DNA of 64,000 bases from Megalonaias nervosa (taxonomy: Eukaryota; Mollusca; Bivalvia; Unionida; Unionidae). Positions 32,600 through 44,330 of the stretch are shown piece by piece (the stretch's first letter is position 1; each line of letters opens with the position of its first letter). The DNA is taken from assembly GCA_016617855.1 (NCBI GenBank), contig JAECUM010094088.1, positions 1 to 64,000 of the forward strand, written 5' to 3'. Under the pieces are notes generated by a model that saw nothing but the letters and a program-made list of their open reading frames with translations, ran no database searches and was not told the DNA's origin. Both the position numbers and the translations under genes were made by a program.

Positions 32600-33829
32600 T
32601 CAAAGAACTATTACGCACGAAAACGATGACTAATATGGTTGGTTTACTACTATCACTATTTTACTTTATTATTCTTGTTTCTACTATCGCTACAATCGAC
32701 GTCATCACCATCATCATGATCGTCATCCTCATAACTACCATAGCCAGCCGATAAAGTTACTGGTTAGATACATTTTGAAACTGCAGAATAAATTAAACAT
32801 CAATTATTATTGTTTCAGTTCTTGAAAAGGAGTGGTAGTTGTAGTGTTTGTCGGCACGTCAGCAGAACACTGGCTATAAAGTGCCAATTAAAAGTAGGGC
32901 TCAAAAAAATGGACACACACAATTGTAAAAGAATCAAGACACAGAAATATAGAGCCTTTTAAATAGATATGAACATCAAGTAACAAACCATCAAGGTTAG
33001 AACATAAAGAAGATGCGATTGTCTAAACGTTATAAATAAACAAAAAAACAAACGAAAACGGTGATATATGAATAATCCTTGATAAATATAGTAGATGGTA
33101 TATATTAAAATGTAGAAAGAATGATATATAGTATTAAAAGTTATTCTTTCCAAAACTCCTGCAATTCCCCCGCAGAACATGTATTCCACATTAAAGTATA
33201 ATAAAAATCCCATAGCACAGGTAGCGAGCTCTCTTTGCATCTCTGCCCTGCGGGTTGGATCTGTGGGCACTATACCTTGATTTTTTTCTATTTTCCACTT
33301 ACACAAAACAACGTCCGGGTCATTGAGAATGTGCCACTTAAGTTATAGTAAATTGTTTTATTTATTCATTTGAGGCATTACGTTTGATATTATGCCGGTT
33401 TACCATGTATGATAGAGAAAAATCAACAGTAAATGCTGCATGCAGTGCAAATGAGCTAAAGGCATTGGCATCCTCACCAAAATACATTATTATTTCAAAC
33501 GACTGCACACAGCTATCAAGACAATTTAGACTCTCAAAAACACCGTACACAGACATATTTAGGAACGCAAACCACAAACAGATGATTTCATAGGTAATTT
33601 TTGTCTATCATTGCAGATTATATATTAAGATTATTATTTGCAGATAAACATGTCTCATTGCTTTCGGGTTCTAGATATAGCCTTGATTCTGAACCTAGAA
33701 GATTCCAGAAACCAATTTTGTTTATAGTTTCATGGAAAGTTCTATTATGAGGATATTCATCCTAGTCCTCAATTTGTGGTTTTTATATTAGAGTTGTTTA
33801 TATTAGAATTACACTTTCCTACCTGAACA
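32600..33829. other. Tail of a tRNA-Tyr unit and unassigned DNA
   Basis: The conserved unit tail 'ggttagatacattttgaaac' followed by 'taaattaaacatcaattatt' lies at 32762-32812. The rest includes a short open frame (33384-33593) without recognisable domain, also present at 60366-60575. Confidence 0.55.
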
Positions 33830-34202
33830 TTCGACCAGTAGAGTCCATCTTTTAGTTGTGTTCAGTTTTAATTTGAGAGGATTTGTTTATTTAAATTATT
33901 CACTGGAATTGCAAAGTGTTCAATAATACTTTTGGACTAATTCCAGGCTATTGTTGCAGCAGCATTTGCAAGACTGGAATTCATACAAAACATCAGTAGG
34001 ATTCGATCAGAACTCCTATACCTTTGGACTTGTGATATAACGTTTTGGACTATGTTGGATTTAATTCACGACATTATACGTTTCTTTTACATTTTCGCGT
34101 TGTATGCTATGGAACTAAATTATTTGTTCAATCTTACAAAACTTGTTGTTTTTTGCTCTTTTCTGTTACTTTGTTTTAGACCAAAGATTCGCAATAGAAT
34201 AT
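33830..34202 (+). mobile_element. LTR of a Ty3/Gypsy-like element
   Basis: The stretch just left of the primer-binding site should be the LTR. It shares 'ttgtgttcagttttaatttg'-type and 'attattcactggaattg'-type sequence with 30.4 and 45.5 kb, and its end resembles 1-130 and 47.4-47.57 kb. The left limit is not certain. Confidence 0.6.
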
Positions 34203-34219
34203 TGGGGGCTCGTCCGGAT
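34203..34219 (+). other. Primer-binding site, tRNA-Pro type
   Basis: TGGGGGCTCGTCCGGAT is complementary to the 3' end of eukaryotic tRNA-Pro including CCA. It marks the LTR/internal boundary of a retroelement. The same site is at 61188-61204. Confidence 0.85.
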
Positions 34220-34593
34220 ACGAATTTCTTTAAAATATTGAAGAGAAATTAATCTTTTTAGTCCCTGGTATTCTGATATCACATAGCTGAGAAATCTTTA
34301 GTGAACCAAGTGGAGAACTGTCTTTTAAATTTCTACCCAGGAAGGGTTAGAGTCTTTGAAAAAGAACGAATTGCTCCAGCTTGCCAGACAATATAATCTT
34401 TCTGAAGCGAAAGCTTCTTTAATGAATGTGAAATAAAAAATATTTTTGGTCCAAAAGTTGCTAGAACGGAATCTTTTGGATTAAAGTGCTTTGGGTTTGA
34501 TTAGTAAGCCTCTATCTTGCTCGGAAGTGAAATTAAAACGTTTGAAATTAAATAACCAGATGCAAATAGAGGTAAGAAAGCTATAGCTTCCAA

Positions 34594-34597
<4 letters not shown>

Positions 34598-34646
<49 letters not shown>
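34598..34646. repeat. TG run at the tail of SINE A copy 3
   Basis: A TG microsatellite at the tail side of the minus-strand SINE; longer and interrupted in the copy at 61581-61649. Confidence 0.95.
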
Positions 34647-34647
<1 letters not shown>

Positions 34648-34957
34648 TTTGGATTTTTAACGTAGCTTCAACAATTTTTCATTCATATCGCTACGATGTC
34701 TGCAGTGTACAGTTTATAGTGATGTCTAGCACTAGGGCAACATACCACAAACATCTAGCATCATGTCCCACGCAGTCACTTCATCCTGACACCAGGCCAA
34801 CCAGTCCTAATACTAACCTCTTAATGCTGAGCGTCAAGCGAGGCAGCTGCTAGTACCATTTTTATACGTCTTTGGTACGACTCAGTCGCGATTCGAACCC
34901 GCGAGTTCCCACATCCGAGGCAGGCACTCTAACCACTTGGGCCATCGGAGCGGTCCA
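34647..34957 (-). mobile_element. SINE family A, copy 3, inside the LTR element
   Basis: Minus-strand head ggcccaagtggttagagtgc with B box gggttcgaatcgc, then the family body ('gtcgcgactgag' side to 'gactggttggcctggtgtca'). Flanks agcttccaaaag (left) and agcttcataaaag (right) look like a target duplication of about 12 bp. Inserted into the gag relic. Confidence 0.88.
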
Positions 34958-35318
34958 GCTTCATAAAAGAAATCCAAAATTAGAAACTGGACAGACCCGT
35001 GTAGTATTTGCATTGGAAAAGAATAACGATTTGATAGGTGATGCTCAGCCAAAATGGTAGATTACAATAATCTCACACAGCTCATATTAGCTGAAGAGCT
35101 TAAGAATTGGTTCCATAGCGACGTCTAGATCTACCTTGATGTGCAAAAGGTCAGAACTTTAGATAATGCTGCTCGTACAGCTGATGATTATTCCTTAACT
35201 CACAAAGTTTAATTTGTCAATTATTCTTCCTCTCAGCAGTTAATTTTTTTTATTGAAAGACTGATCAGAATTGCATTATCTCTTTCTAAGTGCACTTATT
35301 GTAAGAAGAAGGGGCACC

Positions 35319-35506
35319 AGTGCCGGATTAAATCCCGTGGAGGCCCCTAGGCAGTCGAAATCTCGGGGCCCCCCTCGCAAATTATCTCCTAATACGTCAA
35401 GATCAAATCAATTTAATATTATTTTGATCCGTTGTCGCGGGGCCCGTAAAAGGCGTGGGGCCCATAGGCCGGTTTCTACCCTGCCTATTTGGTAATCCGG
35501 CACTTA
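35319..35506. mobile_element. hAT-like MITE inside the zinc-knuckle codons
   Basis: Ends AGTGCCGGATTA and inverted TAATCCGGCACT form 12-bp perfect terminal repeats. The direct repeat ggggcacc flanks it (35311-35318, 35507-35514), with two extra bases (TA) on the right. The interior is rich in 'ggggccc'. The copy at 62322-62510 is in the same place. Confidence 0.87.
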
Positions 35507-35577
35507 GGGGCACCTTATTTCTGCTTTCTACAGATTGAAAAACGCAACAGAATAAAGACGGGGCTATTTAAACATAG

Positions 35578-35665
35578 TCCCGCGAGCGGGATTTGAAGCA
35601 GCGACTTAAGGATAACAATTAACTATTTCTACAGTCCTCCGCTCTACCAACTGAGCTATCGCGGG
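35578..35665 (-). pseudogene. tRNA-Tyr (GUA) copy 2, T arm degraded
   Basis: Acceptor CCCGCGA/TCGCGGG pairs perfectly, anticodon GTA and a 15-nt intron are kept, but the T arm reads GCTGCTTCAAATCCCGC instead of GCTGGTTCGAATCCGGC. That breaks two stem pairs and the B-box G, so transcription and folding are doubtful. The identical change at 62582-62669 shows it predates the duplication. Confidence 0.78.
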
Positions 35666-36180
35666 GTTCAATACGAGCAAAATCTCTCCAATTGTTTCCT
35701 GAACTATAGTGCTGGTTGTTTGCTTGTTTACCGATCAATGAGAAAGTGTAGAGCGATCATTATGTCTGCCAATGCCATTAAGTGACATTTGATGGACTGG
35801 CATTGCCTCGCTAACTAGTGTTCATGTATAGTTTTGTTAATTGGTTCTGAAAATACTAATACTGCGTCGATGACGACGACCACCACCACGATGAGGACAT
35901 CGAAACGACGCTCATCAAAGTGGTGCATTGACTGCATAGCCACAACACTAAAAACAAGCCCACCCCGTTATTATCACGGTGACGACAATGTCTTCAACTG
36001 TGCAGTTTCCATTGCAACTAATGTTTCTGCTGCTGCTACTACTACCGCCGCTACTATCGTCATCACTTTTATTGTTGTCATCATTATTATTGTCACTATC
36101 ATCATAAAAATATTCGTGAGGTAGATTTTAAACTTCTGTAATAAATAAAATTAGATATCAATTATTATATCACCTGTGGA
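35666..36180 (-). repeat. Conserved upstream unit of tRNA-Tyr copy 2
   Basis: Shows 'tgacatttgatggactggca' about 120 bp from the tRNA, the CGA/CCA/CAT-rich stretch and 'aggtagattttaaacttctg' with 'taaataaaattagatatcaa', as in copy 1. Confidence 0.75.
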
Positions 36181-36343
36181 AAAATGGAGAAAGAATAATA
36201 ACTAGTATCGCTAGTTAGTCGATACATTGATTGCGCAATTCTCCTACAGAATGCATTTGAGCCGCTAAGAGCATGTTGTATACGTAACTTTAATTTGTTT
36301 TACTTTATTTTAATATACTTACCGGAATTTGAATCATCTACAC

Positions 36344-36497
36344 CAGTGGTTTCCAAAGTGGTCTGTACCACCCACTTGGGGGCGGTGGGATTACCAATGG
36401 GGTCGCTAATGCTGAATAATGCTTGTTACGGGGTAAGGTAGGCGGGCGCTGAGGATAACCAAGGGGACGGTGGCCCGAAAAAGTTTGGGAACCACTG
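36344..36497. mobile_element. hAT-type MITE, copy 2
   Basis: Same element and same atctacac target duplication (36336-36343, 36498-36505) as at 28982. Confidence 0.93.
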
Positions 36498-36671
36498 ATC
36501 TACACCTAATGTTCTACGCAGAAAGCGTGAAAAAATGTACATGCTAAAATATTTCCTCCATAATTATCTGCGCCCTAGTTGATTGATCTCCTTCCTCGAA
36601 GACTATCTTGTCATTGAGAAAGAAAGTTAAAATTTTTAGTATATTCATGAATTGAATCAAACGCCCAAAGA

Positions 36672-36674
<3 letters not shown>

Positions 36675-36702
<28 letters not shown>

Positions 36703-36742
36703 TGTATGTATGTATGTATGTATGTATGTATGTATGTATGTT
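36675..36742. repeat. ATGT tetranucleotide run
   Basis: About 17 units; the equivalent runs at 40839-40881 and 63674-63719 are shorter. Confidence 0.95.
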
Positions 36743-37099
36743 TCGGGTTAAACTTAAAAAACTGCTGGCGATATAAGTGACAAACATGCTTAGGTATCCG
36801 AAAAAGGCATACAAAATAGTATGAAGGTAAAACATGGCAAAATCTTTAAAATGCAAACTCAAATTTGTACGTGAAGCGCCATCTTTTCAAAAGTCCAGAA
36901 TCTCCTCAGCTGTAACAAGATCACAGGATACATCCCTGTGAAAAATGTTGATTCCAGTACGACATACAGTAGGGCACACCAGGATATCAAGGCTATTCAT
37001 CATCTCTAAACCGGCAGGGGGGTACCCAAATATCTCGCTACCTAGCCACTTAAATCAAGAAAAAGGGGAAGACTAGAATGATAGCAATCTCGTCCAAAA

Positions 37100-38210
37100 T
37101 GATGATTTACAATCCCAGTGTATTTTTAGCAATTATGAAACATTCCATTAATATGTTAAGCAACTATTAAATATATCCAAATTATCACCACGAGAGCCTT
37201 CTAGATTGTTGAAAGACTCCTAAAGCGACACGAAGCGTATCTAATCTTTTCAAAGATATTGACACAGAAGCACAACTCACTGCAATTTTGTGGTTTTTGT
37301 TTTTGTTTTGTTTTTTTCGCGGGCAGGAGTATGCTCGAGATTTTAAGAGATAAAAGTGTAAACGAATTTCTGCAACAACATTTTTTGTCAGACTTTTATG
37401 TTGAGACACGATATGAATTCTCTTGAAAGTTTGCCATTCACATTAAATTAGCATCGATCGATCGACACCTTTGTTAAAGAAGATTCAGTTTAATGAAGTG
37501 ATCAATCAAGCAGTCAATAAATCAAACAATCAATCAAGCTATTTTCGATTGGATTAATAAACAATAAAAATATGTGGCATAGACCGTAGAGAGTTGAACG
37601 TTTTCTCCAGAGGATGAAACTTCTATCGATATAAGGGTGGTTTACCATACATAAGACAGCATTAAAGAAGTTACATTTTAAATAAATCTGCAAGGAATAC
37701 CTAATAACATCCTACTATCTCTACGGAAACAGTCATCACATTTTTACTATATTTCAAACTAAAGATAATAATTTGAATATGAACTGCTCCTGTCCAAATA
37801 AAATGAAATGAAACTCGTCGCTATTTCATTCAAAATAATGAAACGTCCCACACTCGTACCTAATCCACTCACGCATAAACATCCCACCACTCATACCACG
37901 TGCAATTGTCTTCTAAGCCTTTTTCAAAATTACTTTTTGGTTCGTGTTTGCTTCTACAAATTTTGAAGTGACTTCCAGTCTCCAAATATATCAAACTAGA
38001 TGAATAAATTCTTTACGAGTTCCTAAACTTTATGGAAATGAAATATAAACCAGTCTGAAGTGAGCATCGCAGCAATTTTCAGTGATATAAACCCAGCATA
38101 AATTAAACTTTTTTACAGATTGGGGGGGGGGGGATCCCCCAGAAGTGTTAGTGCCATTCTGCAAAGAAATATTATTACAGGGAAATACATTATCCAATTT
38201 GGTAGATACA
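37100..38210. other. Unassigned DNA in duplication 2, copy A
   Basis: No gene seen. Holds GTTTT-rich sequence near 37290-37315 and a G11 run near 38121-38132 that is G9-10 in copy B. Confidence 0.55.
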
Positions 38211-38214
38211 TGGT

Positions 38215-38735
38215 GTGCATGTTGACAACTAGATCTGTCAGTAGGCACGTACGTGCTGAATAGATCCCACAACCAAGCTGTCAGATATTATAGTTCTAAG
38301 TTTGTATTTTGACAGCTAGATCTGTCAGTAAGCATGTACATACAGAATACATCTCACCACAAGATGTCACACATGATAATTATACGTGTTTTTTAAAAAC
38401 TATATCTGTTAATAAATGAATAGAGAATACATCCCACCACCAACAAATCACACAAATGATAGTACTAAGTGTGTGTTTTGACAACTAGATCTGTCAGTAA
38501 GCATGTACATGCAGAATACATCCCACCACCAGGTTGTCATACATAATAGTTCAAAGAGGGTATTTTGACAGCTAGATCTGTCAGTAAGCGACTGCATCCA
38601 GAATACATTCCACCACTCTCGCGAAATATTAGGTGTGCATGTTGACAACTAGATGTGCCAGTAAACGAATGCATAAAGATTACACCCCATCACCAAGTCG
38701 TCATAAACGATTGTTCTACGTGTGCATGCTGACAC
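38215..38735 (+). repeat. Degenerate ~85-bp minisatellite, six to seven units
   Basis: Units share 'tgacaactagatctgtcagt', 'aagcatgtacatgcagaata' and 'catcccaccacca', at about 38224, 38311, 38396, 38480, 38567 and 38643. The copy-B array is at 42355-42880. Confidence 0.88.
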
Positions 38736-39793
38736 AATCTTAATAAAAATGGAGATAATACTGTGTTTTATCGCCATACAAAGCATATCAAATTATCCAG
38801 GATATTAAGTAAGCAAAAGTGCGACAGACAGACGGAGATGATAACTCTAGTAGACAGTCCCAGTTGGTGGTGGCGGAAGTGGTTATTGTGGTGCGTATAA
38901 CCATGTGACACTGTTGATTTTGTCACATAATAAATGCTTTATCCTAGCTTACAACAGAATTAGGTTTTATAAATGATACAGTCATCCCTGTGTTGATTTT
39001 CTGCTGTAATTTTGAATTGTGAATCTGTAGCCAAAAGTTCCTAACCAAGCTAGTCGGACTTAAAAAGTGAGCGTTTGCGATTAACCTTGGTGAAAATTGT
39101 GCAAATGCCAATCAAGCAGTGCACCAATTATGAATACTCCCATTCAAGGAAAGGCTTTTTATGACAAAGATCTAAACTCGTTTACAAAGTATTATTTAAT
39201 AATTAATATTAATTCAAGAAAGTCCTCCTTATCTACTGAATGATGTAACTTCAAAGCAAGAAAATCCAAACTCTAAATTATAACGGTCTGTTTCGACAGA
39301 AATTTTAACATTTTCCCAATATCCCAGAAAGAATTAGAATAGAAAAGCATTGGAATTTCTGGCTTCACTTATCTTGTTCAGTTTATTATCTCCTGCAACA
39401 AGGAAATCTAAAGTAACATTTCCAAGGAAGAACAATTTAGGGATAGCTTTTAATTTACTGACTCACTTATCTTCAATAGTTTACCATAATCAGTGAAAAG
39501 AAATAAACACCTCCTCAACCAAACAACCTCCAAGAAACAATAAAAAAAGGCGACAACAAAAATGGACTTCAGGAAAACTGTTGGATTACGATACATCATT
39601 TTCGAGAATCCTGAAGCTGCGTTAAAAAATTAAAACTGTAAAAACTATCTTCCCTCCTGATTTTCTATTTGTGTTATATTTTATTGTCTATACGATATTA
39701 TTCCATTATCATTTGTTAGGAAATATATCAGACTGTATAATCGATCGTTTCAGACGTCAATATATAATTGACATCTGAACACACAAAATTTGA
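38736..39793. other. Unassigned DNA between minisatellite and tRNA-Tyr copy 3
   Basis: No gene seen. About 39067-39297 is the stretch deleted from copy B but present again at about 51678-51906. Confidence 0.55.
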
Positions 39794-39881
39794 TCCCGCG
39801 AGCCGGATTCGAACCAGCGACCTAAGGATAACTATAATTCTTCTCTACAGTCCTCCGCTCTACCAACTGAGCTATCACGGG
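39794..39881 (-). tRNA. tRNA-Tyr (GUA), with 15-nt intron, copy 3
   Basis: Complete on the minus strand: acceptor CCCGTGA/TCGCGGG (one U-G wobble), D arm GCTCAGTTGGTAGAGC, GTA anticodon, intron agaagaattatagtt, T arm GCTGGTTCGAATCCGGC and discriminator A. A and B boxes are intact, so it is a plausible active gene. Confidence 0.93.
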
Positions 39882-40272
39882 TTACAATGGTTACAATGAG
39901 TCGTGAACTACAGTGTTTATTCTTTGTCTCTGTATCGGTTGGCGGCAGTAGAGAATGACCATTACGTCTTATGTCGCCTATGCCTGACAGTTCATGGATT
40001 GGTATTGGTTGCTGTGTAGTGGACAGATACAGTTTCTTCGATAGGCTTAGAATATAGTAATATTACTTCTGCGAGGACTACAGTTAACTCTAGGACCACT
40101 TCAAGGACGATGATGACCAAGCGGCACACATCCGACTAACACATTGACTTCAAAATAGCAACATTAATAACAAGCACAACTTCATTTGCTATCGCTAATG
40201 ATGACGGTGCATAAGCTATACTACTGTTATTGCCTCTGCTACTAGTTATAATGCCATGACAACCACCATCAA
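39882..40272 (-). repeat. Conserved upstream unit of tRNA-Tyr copy 3, truncated by the junction
   Basis: Contains 'ctgacagttcatggattggt' about 105 bp from the tRNA and the GAT/CAT-rich stretch; its own tail is replaced by the duplication-2 junction. Confidence 0.75.
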
Positions 40273-40508
40273 AAATATTTGTGAGGTAGATTTTAAACTT
40301 GTGTAATAAATAAAATTAGATATCAATTATTATATCACCTGTGGAAAAATGGAGAAAGAATAATAACTAGTATCGCTAGTTAGTCGATACATTGATTGCG
40401 CAATTCTCCTACAGAATGCATTTGAGCCGCTGAGAGCATGTTGTATAAGTAACTTTAATTTGTTTTACTTTATTTTAATATACTTACCGGAATTTGAATC
40501 ATCTACAC

Positions 40509-40662
40509 CAGTGGTTTCCAAAGTGGTCTGTACCACCCACTTGGGGGCGGTGGGATTACCAATGGGGTCGCTAATGCTGAATAATGCTTGTTACGGAGTA
40601 AGGTACGGGGGCGCTGAGGATAACCAAGGGGACGGTGGCCCGAAAAAGTTTGGAAACCACTG
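40509..40662. mobile_element. hAT-type MITE, copy 3
   Basis: Same element with atctacac on both sides. Confidence 0.93.
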
Positions 40663-40836
40663 ATCTACACCTAATGTTCTACGCAGAAAGCGTGAAAAAA
40701 TGTACATGCTAAAATATTTCCTCCATAATTATCTGCGCCCTAGTTGATTGATCTCCTTCCTCGAAGACTATCTTGTCATTGAGAAAGAAAGTTAAAATTT
40801 TTAGTACATTCATGAATTGAATCAAACGCTCAAAGA

Positions 40837-40838
<2 letters not shown>

Positions 40839-40867
<29 letters not shown>

Positions 40868-40881
40868 TGTATGTATGTATG
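40839..40881. repeat. ATGT tetranucleotide run
   Basis: About 10-11 units; homologous to the run at 36675. Confidence 0.95.
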
Positions 40882-42354
40882 TTTCGGGTTAAACTTAAAA
40901 AACTGCTGGCGATATAGTGACAAACATGCTTAGGTATCCGAAAAAGGCATACAAAATAGTATGAAGGTAAAACATGGCAAAATCTTTAAAATGCAAACTC
41001 AAATTTGTACGTGAAGCGCCATCTTTTCAAAAGTCCAGAATCTCCTCAGCTGTAACAAGATCACAGGATACATCCCTGTGAAAAATGTTGATTCCAGTAC
41101 GACATACAGTAGGGCACACCAGGATATCAAGGCTATTCATCATCTCTAAACCGGCAGGGGGGTACCCAAATATCTCGCTACCTAGCCACTTCAATCAAGA
41201 AAAAGGGGAAGACAAGAATGATAGCAATCTCGTCCAAAATGATGATTTACAATCCCAGTGTATTTTTAGCAATTATGAAACATTCCATTAATATGTTAAG
41301 CAACTATTAAATATATCCAAATTATCACCACGAGAGCCTTCTAGATTGTTGAAAGACTCCTAAAGCGACACGAAGCGTATCTAATCTTTTCAAAGATATT
41401 GACACAGAAGCACAACTCACTGCAATTTTGTGGTTTTTGTTTATGTTTTGTTTTTGTTTTTTTCGAGGGCAGGTGTATGCTCGAGATTCTAAGAGATAAA
41501 AGCGTAAACGAATTTCTGCAACATTTTTTGTCAGACTTTTATGTTGAGACACGATATGAATTCTCTTGAAAGTTTGCCATTCACATTAAATTAGCATCGA
41601 TCGATCGACACCTTTGTTAAAGAAGATTCAGTTTAATGAAGCGATCAATCAAGCAGTCAATAAATCAAACAATCAATCAAGCTATTTTCGATTGGATTAA
41701 TAAACAATAAAAATATGTGGCATAGACCGTAGAGAGTTGAACGTTTTCTCCAGAGGATGAAACTTCTATCGATATAAGGGTGGTTTACCATACGTAAGAC
41801 AGCATTAAAGTAGTTGCATTTTAAATAAATCTGCAAGGAATACCTAATAACATCCTACTATCTCTACGGAAACAGTCATCACATTTTTACTATATTTCAA
41901 ACTAAAGATAATAATTTGAATATGAACTGCTCCTGTCCAAATAAAATGAAATGAAACTCGTCGCTATTTCATTCAAAATAATGAAAAGTCCCACACTCGT
42001 ACCTAATCCACTCACGCATAAACATCCCACCACTCATACCACGTGCAATTGTCTTCTAAGCCTTTTTCAAAATTACTTTTTGGTTCGTGTTTGCTTCTAC
42101 AAATTTTGAAGTGACATCCAGTCTCCAAATATATCAAACTAGATGAATAAATTCTTTACGAGTTCCTAAACTTTACGGAAATGAAATATAAACCGGTCTG
42201 AAGTGAGCATCGCAGCAATTTTCAGTGATATAAACCCAGCATAAATTAAACTTTTTTACAGATTGGGGGGGGGGATCCCCCAGAAGTGTTAGTGCCATTC
42301 TGCAAAGAAATATTATTACAGGGAAATACATTATCCAATTTGGTAGATACATGG

Positions 42355-42880
42355 TGTGCATGTTGACAACTAGATCTGTCAGTAGGCACGTACGTGCTGA
42401 ATAGATCCCACAACCAAGCTGTCAGATATTAAAGTTCTAAGTTTGTATTTTGACAGCTAGATCTGTCAGTAAGCATGTACATACAGAATACATCTCACCA
42501 CAAGATGTCACACATGATAATTATACGTGTTTTTTAAAAACTGTATCTGTTAATAAATGAATAGAGAATACATCCCACCACCAACAAATCACACAAATGA
42601 TAATACTAAGTGTGTGTTTTGACAACTAGATCTGTCAGTAAGCATGTACATGCAGAATACATCCCACCACCAGGTTGTCATACGTAATAGTTCAAAGAGG
42701 GTATTTTGACAGCTAAATCTGTCAGTAAGCGACTGCATCCAGAATACATTCCACCACTCTCGCGAAATATTAGGTGTGCATCTTGACAACTAGATGTGCC
42801 AGTAAACGAATGCATAAAGATTACACCCCATCACCAAGTCGTCATAAACGATTGTTCTACGTCTGCATGCTGACACAATC
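42355..42880 (+). repeat. Degenerate ~85-bp minisatellite, copy B
   Basis: Homologous to 38215-38735 with few substitutions. Confidence 0.88.
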
Positions 42881-43705
42881 TTAATAAAAATGGAGATAAT
42901 ACTGTGTTTTATCGCCATACAAAGCATATCAAATTATCCAGGATATTAAGTAAGCAAAAGTGCGACAGACAGACGGAGATGATAACTCTAGTAGACAGTC
43001 CCAGTTGGTGGTGGCGGAAGTGGTTATTGTGGTGCGTATAACCATGTGACACTGTTGATTTTGTCACATAATAAATGCTTTATCCTAGCTTACAACAGAA
43101 TTAGGTTTTATAAATGATACAGTCATCCCTGCGTTGATTTTCTGCTGTAACTTTGAATTGTGAATCTGTAGCCAAAAGTTCCTAACCAAGCTAGTCGGAC
43201 TTAAAAATTAGAAATTTTAACATTTTCCCAATATCCCAGAAAGAATTAGAATAGAAAAGCATTGGAATTTCTGGCCTCACTTATCTTGTTCAGTTTATTA
43301 TCTCCTGCAACAAGGAAATCTAAAGTAACATTTCCAAGGAAGAACAATTTAGGGATAGCTTTTAATTTACTGACTCACTTATCTTCAATAGTTTACCATA
43401 ATCAGTGAAAAGAAATAAACACCTCCTCAACCAAACAACCTCCAAGAAACAATAAAAAAAGGCGACAACAAAAATGGACTTCAGGAAAACTGTTGGATTA
43501 CGATACATCATTTTCGAGAATCCTGAAGCTGCGTTAAAAAATTAAAACTCTAAAAACTATCTTCCCTCCTGATTTTCTATTTGTGTTATATTTTATTGTC
43601 TATACGATATTATTCCATTATCATTTGTTAGGGAATGTATCAGACTGTATAATCGATCGTTTCAGACGTCAATATATAATTGACATCTGAACACACAAAA
43701 TTTGA

Positions 43706-43793
43706 TCCCGCGAGCCGGATTCGAACCAGCGACCTAAGGATAACTATAATTCTTCTCTACAGTCCTCCGCTCTACCAACTGAGCTATCACGGG
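43706..43793 (-). tRNA. tRNA-Tyr (GUA), with 15-nt intron, copy 4
   Basis: Identical in all visible positions to copy 3 (stems, GTA anticodon, intron, intact A and B boxes). Plausible active gene. Confidence 0.93.
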
Positions 43794-44330
43794 TTACAAT
43801 GGTTACAATGAGTCGTGAACTACAGTGTTTATTCTTTGTTTCTGTCTCGGTTGGCGGCAGTAGAGAATGACCATTACGTCTTATGTCGCCTATGCCTGAC
43901 AGTTCATGGATTGGTATTGGTTGCTGTGTAGTGGACAGATACAGTTTCTTCGATAGGCTTAGAATATAGTAATATTACTTCTGCGAGGACTACAGTTAAG
44001 TCTAGGACCACTTCAAGGACGATGATGACCAAGCGGCACACATCCGACTAACACATTGACTTCAAAATAGCAACATTAATAACAAGCACAACTTCATTTG
44101 CTATCGCTAATGATGACGGTGCACAAGCTATACTACTGTTATTGCCTCTGCTACTAGTTATAATGCCATGACAACCACCATCACATTATTACCATTATCA
44201 TCGTTATTGTCACCATCTTCGCCTAGTTATTAGAGAGATATATTTTGAAACTGTGCTATAAATTAAATTTAAATTGTTTAATCCTATGTAGAAAGACGGA
44301 GAAAAAACGCTATGCTGTAATAACATGCAT
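43794..44330 (-). repeat. Complete conserved upstream unit of tRNA-Tyr copy 4
   Basis: Has 'ctgacagttcatggattggt', the trinucleotide-rich stretch, and the tail 'agagatatattttgaaactg' followed by 'ctataaattaaatttaaatt'. Confidence 0.75.

Larger units (their letters stand above)
34220..35540 (+). pseudogene. Gag relic of a Ty3/Gypsy-like retrotransposon
   Basis: After the primer site, fragments look like a decayed gag: a helix-like 'ESLKKNELLQLARQYNLSEA' segment near 34350-34420, a capsid-like 'LILAEELKNW' segment with 'DNAARTADDYSLTHKV' near 35085-35210, interrupted by a stop, and the start of a CCHC zinc knuckle (CTYCKKKGH, 35291-35317). A SINE splits it at 34650-34960 and a MITE splits the knuckle at 35319. 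The fourth ligand position downstream of the MITE is not Cys. No protease, reverse transcriptase or integrase follows. Dead remnant. Confidence 0.75.
30724..37023. repeat. Segmental duplication 1, left copy
   Basis: Matches 57718-64000 nearly base for base, with differences mainly in microsatellites and scattered substitutions. Its first 2.29 kb (to 33013) also matches 49032-51312. It carries a CBM20 relic, a truncated tRNA-Tyr, the LTR element and tRNA-Tyr copy 2. Confidence 0.93.
36118..40272. repeat. Tandem duplication 2, copy A (about 4.16 kb)
   Basis: Matches 40283-44183 in the same orientation and directly adjoins it. The junction near 40272 fuses the 'accaccatca' stretch of one tRNA-Tyr unit to 'aaaatatttgtgaggtaga' of another. 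Copy A keeps a ~230-bp stretch (about 39067-39297) that copy B lacks. Confidence 0.93.
40273..44183. repeat. Tandem duplication 2, copy B
   Basis: Same order as copy A with a ~230-bp deletion at about 43207. Diagnostic variants shared with 51.3-52 kb (ctacgtctgcatg, ctgcgttgat) show that duplication 3 was copied from B before the deletion occurred. Confidence 0.92.

Noticed and set aside
33384..33593. 69-codon open frame (also 60366)
   Set aside because: No recognisable domain or splice context; identity reflects duplication.
35271..35495. Arg/Pro-rich open frame (also 62274)
   Set aside because: It runs from the gag relic into the MITE and is not a gene.
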